NCBI GenBank assembly: GCA_963792075.1
Contig: CAWBUW010000011.1
Location: 299,394 to 363,393 of the forward strand
Origin: CAWBUW01 sp963792075
GTDB lineage: Bacteria; Chloroflexota; Anaerolineae; Anaerolineales; UBA4823
Length of the DNA stretch: 64,000 bases
Reading direction: 5' to 3'
In this document: in pieces, positions 53,699 to 62,530 of the stretch
Layout of the letters: every line of letters begins with the position of its first letter
Numbering within the stretch: position 1 is the first letter of the stretch
The notes under the pieces: model-generated
The model's input: only the letters and a program-made list of their open reading frames with translations
Told to the model about the DNA's origin: nothing
Database searches by the model: none
Program-made: the position numbers and the translations under genes

Positions 53699-54964
53699 AT
53701 GATACGAAGATTGAAACTAACAAATTTCAAGAATTTTCAGCATACCGAATTGGTGTTAGGTCCTTTTTCTGTCTTGATCGGCGAGAATGCTTCTGGAAAG
53801 AGCAATTTCCGCGATGCTTTTCGGTTCCTGCATGGTATTTCGCGCGGTTATACCCTTGCTGAGACCATTGGAGAAAAGTACGGAGGAGGCGGAGAGTTAC
53901 AATGGAATGGCATTCGGGGTGGAATACGGGAAATAGTTTTCCAAGACGCCTCTACCTTTACGATCGAAGCTGATATTAAGTTTAATCACTCGTCCCCGAA
54001 TGATTCGGGCAATTACATCATCGAAGTGGAAAAGTTTAAAGATAGACCTCGACTGGTTTACGAGAAATTAAACCTGGGAGGCCAGACAATCTTTGAGGCG
54101 AAAATTGACCAACAAAACCCTTTAGTCCTTCATATGAATATTCCTCCCCTTGGTCTAGGACCATATAATATTTCTACTGTGTTCGATTCTGAACGGCCAG
54201 TCCTTCCGCTTATCAAAGAGGAATTGTCGAATTGGAATCCCGACCCGGAAGAATCCAGGATCATTTTAGACGCGCAAGCAAAGGTTCTAAAGGCTATTTC
54301 TTCCATGCGTTTTTTCGATCTCGAAACGGACGCCATGCGTATACCATCACTCCCAGGCCAAACTGTGCTGGGGGATCGAGGCGAGAACTTATCTACCGTG
54401 CTCCAGTCCATTGTCGAGGACTCTCGACGACGCCAGGCACTTATGGAATGGATCAAAGAACTGACGCCAATGGATGCTGCCGAATTCGAGTTTCCTATCT
54501 ATGCGGATGGAAAAACCCTCTTGACCTTAGTCGAAAAGAATGGGCAAAAGACCTCCGCTTACAGCGCTTCAGATGGAACGCTGCGGTTTCTAGCATTCAT
54601 GGCCGCTCTGCTTGGCCCTAAGCCATCTGATTTTTACTTTTTCGAGGAGCTAGAAAATGGGATTCACCCTACTCGTCTGCGCCTGTTGATTGAAATGATC
54701 GAGCGAGAAGTTGCGTCTCGGTATTTTCAAGTCATAGCCACCACCCATTCCCCTCAGTTGTTGCGTATCATCAGTCCTGCATCTTTAGAAGCCGCCTCAC
54801 TCGTTTATCGGCTAACGGACCAACCATCTGCCCAAATTCAGCGCATTTTTGGCTTGCCCGAAGGAGCGCGCAAAGTCCTTCAGCAAAAAGACGTTGCTCG
54901 TCTGTATGAGTCTGGTTGGTTTGAAAACACGATGAGCTTTCTGAAAAAGGATGCCAAATCATGA
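53699..54964 (+). CDS. AAA-family ATPase (RecF/OLD-like)
   Basis: A 421-residue ATPase from ATG 53699, with GGAG seven bases upstream. LTNFKNFQHTELVLGPFSVL then IGENASGKSNFRDAFRFLHG is the SMC/OLD-type Walker A region. SASDGTLRFLAFMAALLGPK is the signature helix, YFFEELENGIHPTRL Walker B, and TTHSPQLLRIISP the D-loop/H-loop. Such ATPases pair with nuclease-type partners in OLD, Gabija-like and PARIS-like defence. The partner gene overlaps its stop by four bases (ATGA). Confidence 0.88.
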   Translation: MIRRLKLTNFKNFQHTELVLGPFSVLIGENASGKSNFRDAFRFLHGISRGYTLAETIGEKYGGGGELQWNGIRGGIREIVFQDASTFTIEADIKFNHSSPNDSGNYIIEVEKFKDRPRLVYEKLNLGGQTIFEAKIDQQNPLVLHMNIPPLGLGPYNISTVFDSERPVLPLIKEELSNWNPDPEESRIILDAQAKVLKAISSMRFFDLETDAMRIPSLPGQTVLGDRGENLSTVLQSIVEDSRRRQALMEWIKELTPMDAAEFEFPIYADGKTLLTLVEKNGQKTSAYSASDGTLRFLAFMAALLGPKPSDFYFFEELENGIHPTRLRLLIEMIEREVASRYFQVIATTHSPQLLRIISPASLEAASLVYRLTDQPSAQIQRIFGLPEGARKVLQQKDVARLYESGWFENTMSFLKKDAKS

Positions 54965-55542
54965 ATGTTCTAGTGATTCCCGAGGACCCTCGTAAAGATA
55001 AGCAGGTTCTCAAGCCAATCATCAAAGCAATGATGCGCTTTCTTAATAGACCATATGCAAATGTGGAAGTTTGTGAGGATCCAATTCTGGGTGGTGTTAG
55101 TGAAGCCCTTAAATGGGAGCGGATCAAAGATATTATTAGCGATTACGATTGGGGAGTGGATCTGTTCCTGCTGTGTATCGATCGAGATGGAAAAGAAGGG
55201 CGGCGCGGTCAATTGGATAAAATCGAAGTCTTGGCAAGCGGAGCCATGAAGCATGGCCACCATTTCCTAGCTGAAAATGCCTGGCAAGAAATCGAAGTTT
55301 GGGTGTTGGCAGGACATGATCTGCCGGATGGGTGGAATTGGAGATCAATACGCGACGAAATAGATTTGAAAGAGATTTATTTCGAACCATTCATTGCCCA
55401 ACATGGTTTGACCGAAGCGCCTGGCGGCGGTCGAAAGAAGTTGGCCGAGGAAGCCGCACATCATTACAACCGCATTCGTCAACGCTGTCCAGAAGATATC
55501 GGAATGCTCGAAATGCGAATTCGAAGATTGATTGGAGATTGA
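54961..55542 (+). CDS. TOPRIM-like partner of AAA ATPase (DUF4276-like)
   Basis: A 193-residue protein. MNVLVIPEDPRKDKQVLKPI has the early Glu, DLFLLCIDRDGKEGRRGQLD the DxD pair, and FLAENAWQEIEVWVLAGHDL resembles the later part of DUF4276/TOPRIM-type nucleases. The AAA-TOPRIM pair is the plan of PARIS and OLD systems, in which the ATPase senses infection and the partner acts as toxin or nuclease. Assignment from motif pattern only. Confidence 0.65.
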   Translation: MNVLVIPEDPRKDKQVLKPIIKAMMRFLNRPYANVEVCEDPILGGVSEALKWERIKDIISDYDWGVDLFLLCIDRDGKEGRRGQLDKIEVLASGAMKHGHHFLAENAWQEIEVWVLAGHDLPDGWNWRSIRDEIDLKEIYFEPFIAQHGLTEAPGGGRKKLAEEAAHHYNRIRQRCPEDIGMLEMRIRRLIGD

Positions 55543-55544
55543 AT

Positions 55545-55820
55545 ATGCCAACACTCCCCTGGACTCCCTGGCACAAAGTCGTTGCCCTCCGTGATGATCT
55601 ACGCACCGGCGAACTTTCGCTGTCCGTCTTTACCGCCGATCTGTACGATGTGCAGATGCAAAAAGGCCGGCGATGTGAATAAGGTCAATGATTATCTCGA
55701 CATTCGCGGCCTGCGCCGCAACCAGTTATTCCACGAATTGCTGCAAGCTCGGGTTGAGCGTGCACCGGCGGCAGCGAGGAGCGGGCATTGATGGAAAGTT
55801 TCGGCAATCCATATAGTGAA
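55545..55820 (+). pseudogene. Chimeric scar: DUF499 start joined to DUF1156 end
   Basis: 55545 to about 55670 matches the first 130 bases of the DUF499 gene (from 56574: PWHKVVALRDDLRTGELSLS). From about 55668 to 55818 it matches the end of DUF1156 (53493-53645: AGDVNKVNDYLDIRGLRRNQ). The join is at a GGCCGGCG / GCAGGCG microhomology. It still reads open for 70-90 codons but cannot make either parent protein. It is what a tandem duplication of the block between DUF1156 and DUF499 leaves behind. Confidence 0.85.
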
Positions 55821-55869
55821 AAGAGGAGTACTGAACCCCCAATTGTTCACTGAAGAGGAGTGAAGCAAA

Positions 55870-56541
55870 ATGGCGCTTGAAATACCCGTCCAACCTAATC
55901 CTGGTGTCGCCATCAGCGATGCTGATGAAAATACGATGCCATTGAATTATTTTCATCTTGTCGTAATCGTAGAGCCCGATCCCGAATCCTATATGCCATT
56001 GGAGGAGGATGCCCCAAAGCTAGAATTTGTTATTCAAGGGATGAGCGAATCAATCAGCGATGAAAATGACCCAGATAGAATAATACAATACGAAATTCAG
56101 ATTCCCGATGATGCACCAGAAACGAACTATCTTTGGTTACGATATGACGGCATAAGCTATTTCGCTCCCGTGATTCGCGGCATCACCATAAAAGCTGCTT
56201 TCTATTTATCGGAGTACGATGATTTAGATCACTTCGGATATTACTTGAGGGGCATTTTCCCTGAGGCTAAAGAATGGAGGGTAGCTGTAATTGGAGCTAT
56301 GTTTGAAGATGACGTTATTCGGATTGCTAACTTTATTGATGAATCTGGTTTTTCCGCTACGATCTTAAAAAGATACTGTTTATCAAATAGCACCTTTATA
56401 AACCTGGATAATTTACTTGAATACACTGACTGGTTACGCTCCTACCAGCCTCCGGAGGAACAGGACTCCTGGCTGGATGAGTATCTGGGTGACGATGGAT
56501 TGAATGATGAGGATAACGGCGATACTGATGAAGAAATCTAA
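55870..56541 (+). CDS. Unknown acidic protein in defence island
   Basis: A 223-residue protein starting MALEIPVQPNPGVAISDADE. No recognised domain. It is AT-rich and strongly acidic towards the end (DSWLDEYLGDDGLNDEDNGD). It sits between the chimeric scar and the DUF499 gene, the place where the duplicated block would have ended, so it may be cargo gained after the duplication. A DNA-mimic or inhibitor role is possible only on grounds of acidity. Confidence 0.55.
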   Translation: MALEIPVQPNPGVAISDADENTMPLNYFHLVVIVEPDPESYMPLEEDAPKLEFVIQGMSESISDENDPDRIIQYEIQIPDDAPETNYLWLRYDGISYFAPVIRGITIKAAFYLSEYDDLDHFGYYLRGIFPEAKEWRVAVIGAMFEDDVIRIANFIDESGFSATILKRYCLSNSTFINLDNLLEYTDWLRSYQPPEEQDSWLDEYLGDDGLNDEDNGDTDEEI

Positions 56542-56573
56542 ATGCTTAATGAGATGGGAATAAGAGGTTGGTT

Positions 56574-59500
56574 ATGGCTTTATTATCCTGGACCCCCTGG
56601 CACAAAGTTGTTTCCCTGCGCGATGATCTGCGCACAGGCGAGCTTTCGTTGTCCGTCTTTGCCGCCGATCTGTACGATGTGCAGATGCAAAAAGGCCGGC
56701 GGCCGATCTATGAAGACCCGGCGCAGTTCTTTGCCCTCACGTATCCCACATACAACCTGCGCGAGCTGGCCAAAGATGTGGTGCTGCGCCTGGCAGGCAA
56801 GAACGATAAAGCCGTGCGCCAGTTGGAGCTGACCTATGGCGGCGGTAAAACCCACACGCTGATCACGCTCTATCACCTGGTTTCCCTCACCCCTGCCCCT
56901 CTCCCGACAGGAGAGGGGAAAGATGTGATGTCTTTGCCCGCGGTGCAGGAATTCATCCAGCATATTGGGATGACGCCTCCCCAGGCGCGCGTGGCTGCCC
57001 TGACTTTCGATAAGCTGGATGTGGAAAAAGGCATGGAAGTGCGCGCTCCCAACGGTGAATCTCGCTGGCTCAAGCAGCCGTGGAGCGTCCTGGCTTACCA
57101 GATCGCCGGCGCCGATGGCTTGCGCCTGCTGCATGCCGAAGGATTGGATTTAGAGCGTGAGAGCGCACCTGCCGAGAATTTGTTGGCCGAATTGCTCGCT
57201 ATACCTGGCAAGCAAGGCATGGCTACGCTGATCTTGATTGACGAAGTGCTGATGTACGCCCGTGAGAAGATCGGCCTCGACCCGGCCTGGCGCGGGCGGT
57301 TGGTCAACTTCTTCCAATACCTCACCCAGGCGGTCACACGCGTGGACCGCGCCGCGCTGGTGGCTTCACTGCTGGCCACTGATCCGCGCAAGAGCGACAC
57401 CCTGGGCAAGGAGATCACGCAGGAGCTGTATGCCATCTTCCGCCGCGAACGCGAGGAAGGCGTGCAGCCGGTGGTCAAGGAAGACGTGGCCGAAGTGCTG
57501 CGCAGACGCTTCTTTACCCCCGAATCGATCCGCGACCGCGAAGCATTCCGCCCTCACGTAGTCGCGGCGCTGAAGGGGATCAGCGATCTGGATGAACAAA
57601 CCCGCAAAGAAGGTAAAGCCGCGGAAGAGCGCTACCTCAAAAGCTATCCTTTCCACCCTGACCTGACCGATATCTTTTATTCCAAGTGGACCAACCTGGA
57701 AGGGTTCCAGCGCACGCGCGGTGTGCTGCGCACCTTCGCCCTGGCGCTGCGCGACGCAGAAGGCTGGGATCAAAGCCCGCTGGTGGCGGCCAACGTTTTC
57801 TTGGGCAAACCGGCCAAAGCCGAAATCGGTGAAGCCGCGCGTGAACTGACCAGCATCGCCGCCACGGAGGAATACGAAGGCAAACGCCAGGAATGGGCGG
57901 CAATCCTGCAAGGTGAGCTGGAGAAGGCTCAGGAAATTCAGCGCCAGTTTGCAGGCGTGGGGCAGCGTGAAGTCGAGCAGGCTGTTCTGGCAACTTTTCT
58001 GCACTCTCAGCCCATTGGCCAGAAAGCGCTCACGCGTGAAGTACTCTTGCTCACCGGCCACACCCGCCCCGATAAGATTGAGTTGGAGAAAGCCCTGCGT
58101 CGTTGGGCGGATACCTCCTGGTTCCTGGATGAAGCCGCCACGCAGGAAGCCGAAATTGCTGCAGATGGCACGAAAGGTTTGCCAAAATCCTGGCGTTTGG
58201 GATCGCGGCCGAACCTGCGCCAGATGCACCACGATGCCTGTCAGTATCGTGTTCCACCCGAGCTGGTTTCAGCCAAGCTGCTGGAAGAAATCCAAAAGCT
58301 CAAGAGCCTGACGGCGGGCGCTTCGGCCGCGGGTGCACGCGTGCATAATCTGCCTGATAAACCCAGTGACATCGAAGATGACGGCGAATTCCACTATGGC
58401 GTACTCGGACCAAAAGCCGCTTGCGACCCTGGCAAGCCCAGTATTGAGGCGCGCCGCTTCCTGGAAGAAACCACCGGTTCCGACCGCCCGCGCGTCTATC
58501 GCAATGCTGTAATCCTGGCTGTGCCATCCAAAGATGGCCTGGAAATGGCTCGCAGCCGCATCGTGGACTACCTGGGTTGGGAAGAAGTCCGTTCACAGCT
58601 CAAGATTCAAGAGCTCGACCCATTGCGCGAGCAAATGCTGGCCGCCAGCCTGGAGCAGTCGCGTAAGAGCATCCCCGAAGCCATCCGCCAGGCCTATTCG
58701 ATTGTGGTGACGGTTTCAGAGAAAAACGAACTCCAGGCCTTCAAAGTCACCATCGGCAGCGATCCGCTCTTCAAGATCATCAAGGATGATGTACGCTCCC
58801 GTATCCAGGATACCGCCATCAGCGCCGATGCGCTGCTTCCCGGTGGCCCCTACGATCTTTGGCGTGCGGGCGAAACTGCCCGGCGCTTGAAGGACCTGGA
58901 AGGCGCGTTTGCCCAATTCCCGCACCTGCCCAAAATGCTCAACCGCAAGGCCATCCATGACACCCTGGTGGATGGCTGCGTAGACGGCATTCTGGTATTG
59001 CGCCTGGCGCGCCCAGACAAAACCTTCCGCACCTTCTGGCGTCAGCCCCCAGATGACGTGGCGATCAAAGAGCCTGCCCTGGAAGTGGTGCTGCCTGAGA
59101 ACGCGATATTGAGTGAACTTCCCGCTGCCTTGTTTGCGCCAAATACACTGCCCGGTTTGTGGGAAAAACCGGCCCTCGCTCTCAAAACCATGCAAGATTA
59201 CTTCGCAGGCGGGCGCGTGGTCAAGGTGCAGAAACAGGGCTACGAAGAACCGCTGTCAATCCCAAAAGCAGAGCACAACCTGGTTACAAGCGCGGTGTCC
59301 GAAGCTGTCAAGGAGGGCCTTTTGTGGCTGACTTCCGGGCCGGCCAGCATCTGGGCGGAGGAAATCCCGGCCGGATTACTGACCGAGGATGCCTGCCTGC
59401 AGGCGCCCCCGCCGGTAATCTCGAGCGCCGAGGTCGTGCCCGCTTCTTTGCCGGATGCCTGGCAAGGCGAGCTCACGACCGCGCTGGCCATCGCCACCGC

Positions 59501-59915
59501 GCTCTCGAAAAAAGCCGGGCAGACACTTCCCTGGCGGCGAGTACGTGAGGCGCTGGATGGCGCCCTCCGGGCGCGCTACCTGGAGCTCACGCTGGACTCG
59601 GGCACCTGGCCGTGCGAGTTTCCCGGCGCGCAGGCGATCAAGCTGCGCGTGCCAGGTACACCCCCGCCTCCGCTGCCACCAGCGCCACCCACGACGCCTG
59701 AACCAGGAACGCTGATCGCCGAGGCGGACCTGCGCTCCAGCGAAGTCCAGGACCTGGCGGATGCGCTGGGCGAGATTGGGGCAGCCGCGGTGGGCCATGA
59801 GTTGAAATATCACCTGCGCATTCTGTTGGGAGGCAAAACCCCGCCGCAACCGGAGGTGGTGGAAAGGCTCAACCAGATAATAAAACGGGTGTCGGAAAAG
59901 CTCAAATTCCGTTGA
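56574..59915 (+). CDS. DUF499-family ATPase of antiviral system
   Basis: A 1113-residue protein from ATG 56574 (MALLSWTPWHKVVSLRDDLR), with AGAGG upstream. The P-loop is LELTYGGGKTHTLITLYHL near residues 84-102 and a Walker-B-like segment MATLILIDEVLMYAREKIG follows; the rest is helical with a Pro-rich break (PPPLPPAPPTTPEPG) near residue 1025. DUF499 proteins accompany DUF1156 methyltransferases and helicases in multigene defence arrays and probably act as AAA+ engines. A 23-base inverted repeat is inserted in frame near codons 108-115 (SLTPAPLPTGEGKDV), unusual for this family. Ends 236 bases before the lipoprotein gene. Confidence 0.87.
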   Translation: MALLSWTPWHKVVSLRDDLRTGELSLSVFAADLYDVQMQKGRRPIYEDPAQFFALTYPTYNLRELAKDVVLRLAGKNDKAVRQLELTYGGGKTHTLITLYHLVSLTPAPLPTGEGKDVMSLPAVQEFIQHIGMTPPQARVAALTFDKLDVEKGMEVRAPNGESRWLKQPWSVLAYQIAGADGLRLLHAEGLDLERESAPAENLLAELLAIPGKQGMATLILIDEVLMYAREKIGLDPAWRGRLVNFFQYLTQAVTRVDRAALVASLLATDPRKSDTLGKEITQELYAIFRREREEGVQPVVKEDVAEVLRRRFFTPESIRDREAFRPHVVAALKGISDLDEQTRKEGKAAEERYLKSYPFHPDLTDIFYSKWTNLEGFQRTRGVLRTFALALRDAEGWDQSPLVAANVFLGKPAKAEIGEAARELTSIAATEEYEGKRQEWAAILQGELEKAQEIQRQFAGVGQREVEQAVLATFLHSQPIGQKALTREVLLLTGHTRPDKIELEKALRRWADTSWFLDEAATQEAEIAADGTKGLPKSWRLGSRPNLRQMHHDACQYRVPPELVSAKLLEEIQKLKSLTAGASAAGARVHNLPDKPSDIEDDGEFHYGVLGPKAACDPGKPSIEARRFLEETTGSDRPRVYRNAVILAVPSKDGLEMARSRIVDYLGWEEVRSQLKIQELDPLREQMLAASLEQSRKSIPEAIRQAYSIVVTVSEKNELQAFKVTIGSDPLFKIIKDDVRSRIQDTAISADALLPGGPYDLWRAGETARRLKDLEGAFAQFPHLPKMLNRKAIHDTLVDGCVDGILVLRLARPDKTFRTFWRQPPDDVAIKEPALEVVLPENAILSELPAALFAPNTLPGLWEKPALALKTMQDYFAGGRVVKVQKQGYEEPLSIPKAEHNLVTSAVSEAVKEGLLWLTSGPASIWAEEIPAGLLTEDACLQAPPPVISSAEVVPASLPDAWQGELTTALAIATALSKKAGQTLPWRRVREALDGALRARYLELTLDSGTWPCEFPGAQAIKLRVPGTPPPPLPPAPPTTPEPGTLIAEADLRSSEVQDLADALGEIGAAAVGHELKYHLRILLGGKTPPQPEVVERLNQIIKRVSEKLKFR

Positions 59916-60151
59916 CGCGCTGATCCGCATCGAGCAGGAAATCGAAGCCCGGCATGCCAAAGCCTGAGCCACACCCCGCTCAACGCCCGGCGCTGCACCT
60001 GGACGCTGACGCCTCACAAAAAGCGCTGCTGAACCGGATGGGCGCATGGCATGCGCCCGAACGGGGACCTGGAGGCCGGGGTACGCCGCACCCTTTTCGA
60101 GCTACAGGTTTATAATTGGGGTTATATATCCAATCCAACGAGAGGGGAAAC

Positions 60152-60502
60152 ATGAAATCCATTCGAAAAACAATCCTGCTTGCAGCCCTGGCCATCGCGT
60201 TCACCTCCTGCAGTCCTTTTACGGCCCAGCCTACCGAGACGCCTGTCCCGACGGCAACCATGACGCCGACGCTGGAGCCGACCCGGACGCCCGTCCCGAC
60301 AACAACAGCGACGCCAACCCTGGATCCTACCGAGACGCCTGCTCCGACAACAACCCTGACGCCCACCTTGAAGCCGACAAAAACACCTTCGACCGGCGTT
60401 TTACCCATGCCCTCGGGAACGCCGCTGGCGGATTGGGAAGGTTTCCCGATCATGCCCAGCGCGATTGCCGGCGATGGCGACAGCAGCTCCTATTCTTATT
60501 AG
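60152..60502 (+). pseudogene. Lipoprotein, 5' part, interrupted by an IS110-family element
   Basis: The N-terminal 116 codons of a surface lipoprotein. Signal with FTSC near residue 20 as the lipid anchor, then a Thr/Pro-rich linker with repeated TPTLEPTRTPVPT-type units. It stops at 60502 shortly before the IS left end, while a continuing domain (YATVDEVQDYYANKM) reappears after the IS at 62188. Before 60152, 59916-60151 holds no complete gene. Confidence 0.7.
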
Positions 60503-60576
60503 ATTTATCTTTCTGATTCCATGTCGATTTTGACACCGCTGAGCCGCGCATTTTGAAAAATGGGACATGGATAGGA

Positions 60577-60877
60577 TTGCGCTACTCCATGCGTCACCTT
60601 ACAGTTTTGCAAGGTGGTCTAATACTCTTGTGAAACGGGCATTTGTGCTGTATTTTATATATGTCGTAAATAGAATATGTGTTCTATATTCCGTTTGCGA
60701 CCGTGCAGTATGTACCATTTTTCTTTAGCCCTTTGAGGTTCGCAAAAAGTCTGTACTACGCTGGTCTTTTTTGACGACACGGATACCCCTTTGAGGGTCT
60801 TAATAAGATTAGGCCACCGAGCCCCACCGACCAGCACCTGCACGTAATTCAATCGTGTCGCCTGATAAGGAGCCTAC
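60577..60877 (+). ncRNA. Candidate bridge RNA region of the IS110-family element
   Basis: 301 bases of non-coding leader lie between the left end and the transposase start, with only 67 bases after the gene. In IS110-group elements the bridge RNA is encoded in this 5' region. CTTTAGCCCTTTGAGG and CCCCTTTGAGGGTC suggest local stems. The RNA itself is not proven by the sequence. Confidence 0.35.
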
Positions 60878-62125
60878 ATGTCCCGTACGCCTCGAGTAAG
60901 CGCTACCTATACCGGTAACGTGGGCAACCGCTATGATGTAACTGCGGGTTGCGACACCGACAAGTCGATTGTCGTGATTGCTATCTATAACGCACTCACC
61001 GGTTCTATCCAAACAACTGAATATGAACAGACCACCACTGGCGCTTTGGACGCTGCCGATGATTTGTTGGCCGCCCAGGTGCAATTTGCCATTATCGAAA
61101 GTACGGCCAATTATCACATCATGTTTTATGAAACCCTGCGCCTGGCGGGTGTGCCGATTGTGGTCATCAACCCATTGATCGTGAAGTCGTTGCTGCGGGT
61201 CGAGGGTAAGAGCGATAAAGCGGATGCCATGACTCTGGCGAGACTGGCAGCTTCCTTCCAACTCAAAACCTCCAATATGCCAGATCGCCAACAGAAGGAA
61301 TTGCGCCTGGTTTACCGATTGATGGACAAAGATAAGCAGCAGCGCACCCGCATCACCAATCAGATCTTAGCTCAGTTGACCGCAGTGGGCTGTACCGTCT
61401 ACCGCGATATCGATATGACTACCCCATCCGGTCTGGCGATGTTGCGTGCCATGATCGAGGACAAAACACCGCTTCAAGTGGTAGCACACTATCGTTTTAC
61501 CAAGCGCCGATCTGATCTCCTGCCGAGCATCGTTCCACTGCCTCTGTATCTGCGGGATTGGCTGTCCCAGATGCTATCCGATTATGACCGGATCAATGCC
61601 AGAATTGATGCTACACAGCAATCCTTAATGGATAAAATCGCTGCCCTGGATTTGACAGGAACCATCCAATTGATGTGCACGGTGCCCGGCATCAAGCCTT
61701 TATTAGCTTTGCGGATCGTCGCCGAGTGCGGTAGCAACTTGCATGTTCGCTATACCGGAGCGGATGCGTTTGCCAAAGCTCTGGGTGTTGTACCATCCAA
61801 TGAAGTCAGTGGCGGGAAGTTGCTGAAACGTAAGAGCAGCCACGGCAACCAAAACGTCAAAATGCCCCTATTACAAACAGCCAAAGCGATCTCATTACAT
61901 ATTGATGCCGTTTGCCCGCCCGAATGGGTCAACTGGTTTGTGAAATACAAGGCTCGAGCGGGCTTCATGAAAGCGACCAGCGCTTTGGCTCGTCGCATGG
62001 CTGAATCTTTGTATTGGGTGATGTACACTGGCAAGCCGTTTCAATCCATGCGTAAGGTCAATCTGCCTGCGCCGCTATCTCCGATTGAGCAGGTTAACCC
62101 GGAGTTCGTCGAGGTGGTTTCGTGA
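60878..62125 (+). CDS. IS110-family transposase
   Basis: A 415-residue transposase. The DEDD RuvC-like N-terminal domain has VTAGCDTDKSIVVIAIYN (Asp), FAIIESTANYH (Glu) and VEGKSDKADAMTLARLAASF (two Asp). The C-terminal Tnp domain has CTVPGIKPLLALRIVAECG, then FAKALGVVPS and KRKSSHGNQNVKMPLLQTAK, which carries the Ser region typical of IS110. ATG at 60878 has AAGGAG upstream. The gene looks intact. Confidence 0.92.
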   Translation: MSRTPRVSATYTGNVGNRYDVTAGCDTDKSIVVIAIYNALTGSIQTTEYEQTTTGALDAADDLLAAQVQFAIIESTANYHIMFYETLRLAGVPIVVINPLIVKSLLRVEGKSDKADAMTLARLAASFQLKTSNMPDRQQKELRLVYRLMDKDKQQRTRITNQILAQLTAVGCTVYRDIDMTTPSGLAMLRAMIEDKTPLQVVAHYRFTKRRSDLLPSIVPLPLYLRDWLSQMLSDYDRINARIDATQQSLMDKIAALDLTGTIQLMCTVPGIKPLLALRIVAECGSNLHVRYTGADAFAKALGVVPSNEVSGGKLLKRKSSHGNQNVKMPLLQTAKAISLHIDAVCPPEWVNWFVKYKARAGFMKATSALARRMAESLYWVMYTGKPFQSMRKVNLPAPLSPIEQVNPEFVEVVS

Positions 62126-62187
62126 TTTGTTAATGTGCATTTGCCTTTTCAGGCAATCTAAATCCTGTCCGTGTCCCATTTTTCAAA

Positions 62188-62400
62188 ATGCGACTGGCTT
62201 TTACGGTCTACGCGACAGTGGATGAAGTGCAAGACTACTATGCGAATAAAATGGCAGCCCTGGGATGGAATTTGTTCGCCACCGGGCAAGGCGGCACAAA
62301 GGGCGCCCTCATGTTGATCTTTATGAAGGGCACGGGGACCGTCTCGATCTCCATTCTGCCTCAGCCGATCGGCTTGATGTATGTCTTGATCGTCAAATAA
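62188..62400 (+). pseudogene. Lipoprotein, 3' part after the IS
   Basis: Seventy codons: LAFTVYATVDEVQDYYANKM, then AALGWNLFAT and a beta-rich end with SISILPQPIGLMYVLIV. This is the expected C-terminal domain of the lipoprotein whose front half ends at 60502. It has no RBS of its own worth naming. Confidence 0.65.
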
Positions 62401-62415
62401 GAAGGAAGAAAACGA

Positions 62416-62464
62416 ATACGCACCTGTGGGGATGGTGCTTCGCACCATCCCCACAGGTGCGTAT
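62416..62464. repeat. Dispersed palindrome family A, copy 3
   Basis: A perfect 23-bp stem (62416-62438 with 62442-62464) with a TTC loop and the core CACCTGTGGGG. GGAAGAAAACG on the left and TTTTCTCCTTGTT on the right resemble the outer arms of the other copies. Confidence 0.9.
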
Positions 62465-62530
62465 ATTTTCTCCTTGTTACAGCAGATCGGTCAACCCATC
62501 TAAATCACCCCGCTTACTATTCCGTCCCCT

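Larger units (their letters stand above)
60547..62192 (+). mobile_element. IS110-family insertion sequence
   Basis: A 1646-bp element with imperfect 30-bp terminal inverted repeats (60547-60576 with 62163-62192, starting CGCATTTTGAAAAATGGGAC, three mismatches or fewer). It holds one transposase gene and a 301-base leader. It interrupts a lipoprotein gene. IS110 members normally lack such repeats, so these arms could instead be a host palindrome split by the insertion. Confidence 0.75.

Noticed and set aside
59916..60110. Extra gene after DUF499
   Set aside because: Short helical frame (LIRIEQEIEARHAKA) and a Thr/Arg stretch look like remnants. No start, RBS or family could be named.
60551..62191. 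Calling the IS a classic DDE element because of its inverted repeats
   Set aside because: The transposase has the DEDD and C-terminal Ser layout of IS110, so the repeats are treated as unusual rather than diagnostic.
5023..62464. CRISPR array
   Set aside because: The repeats are palindromic, single and scattered between genes. There is no regular repeat-spacer pattern and no cas gene.
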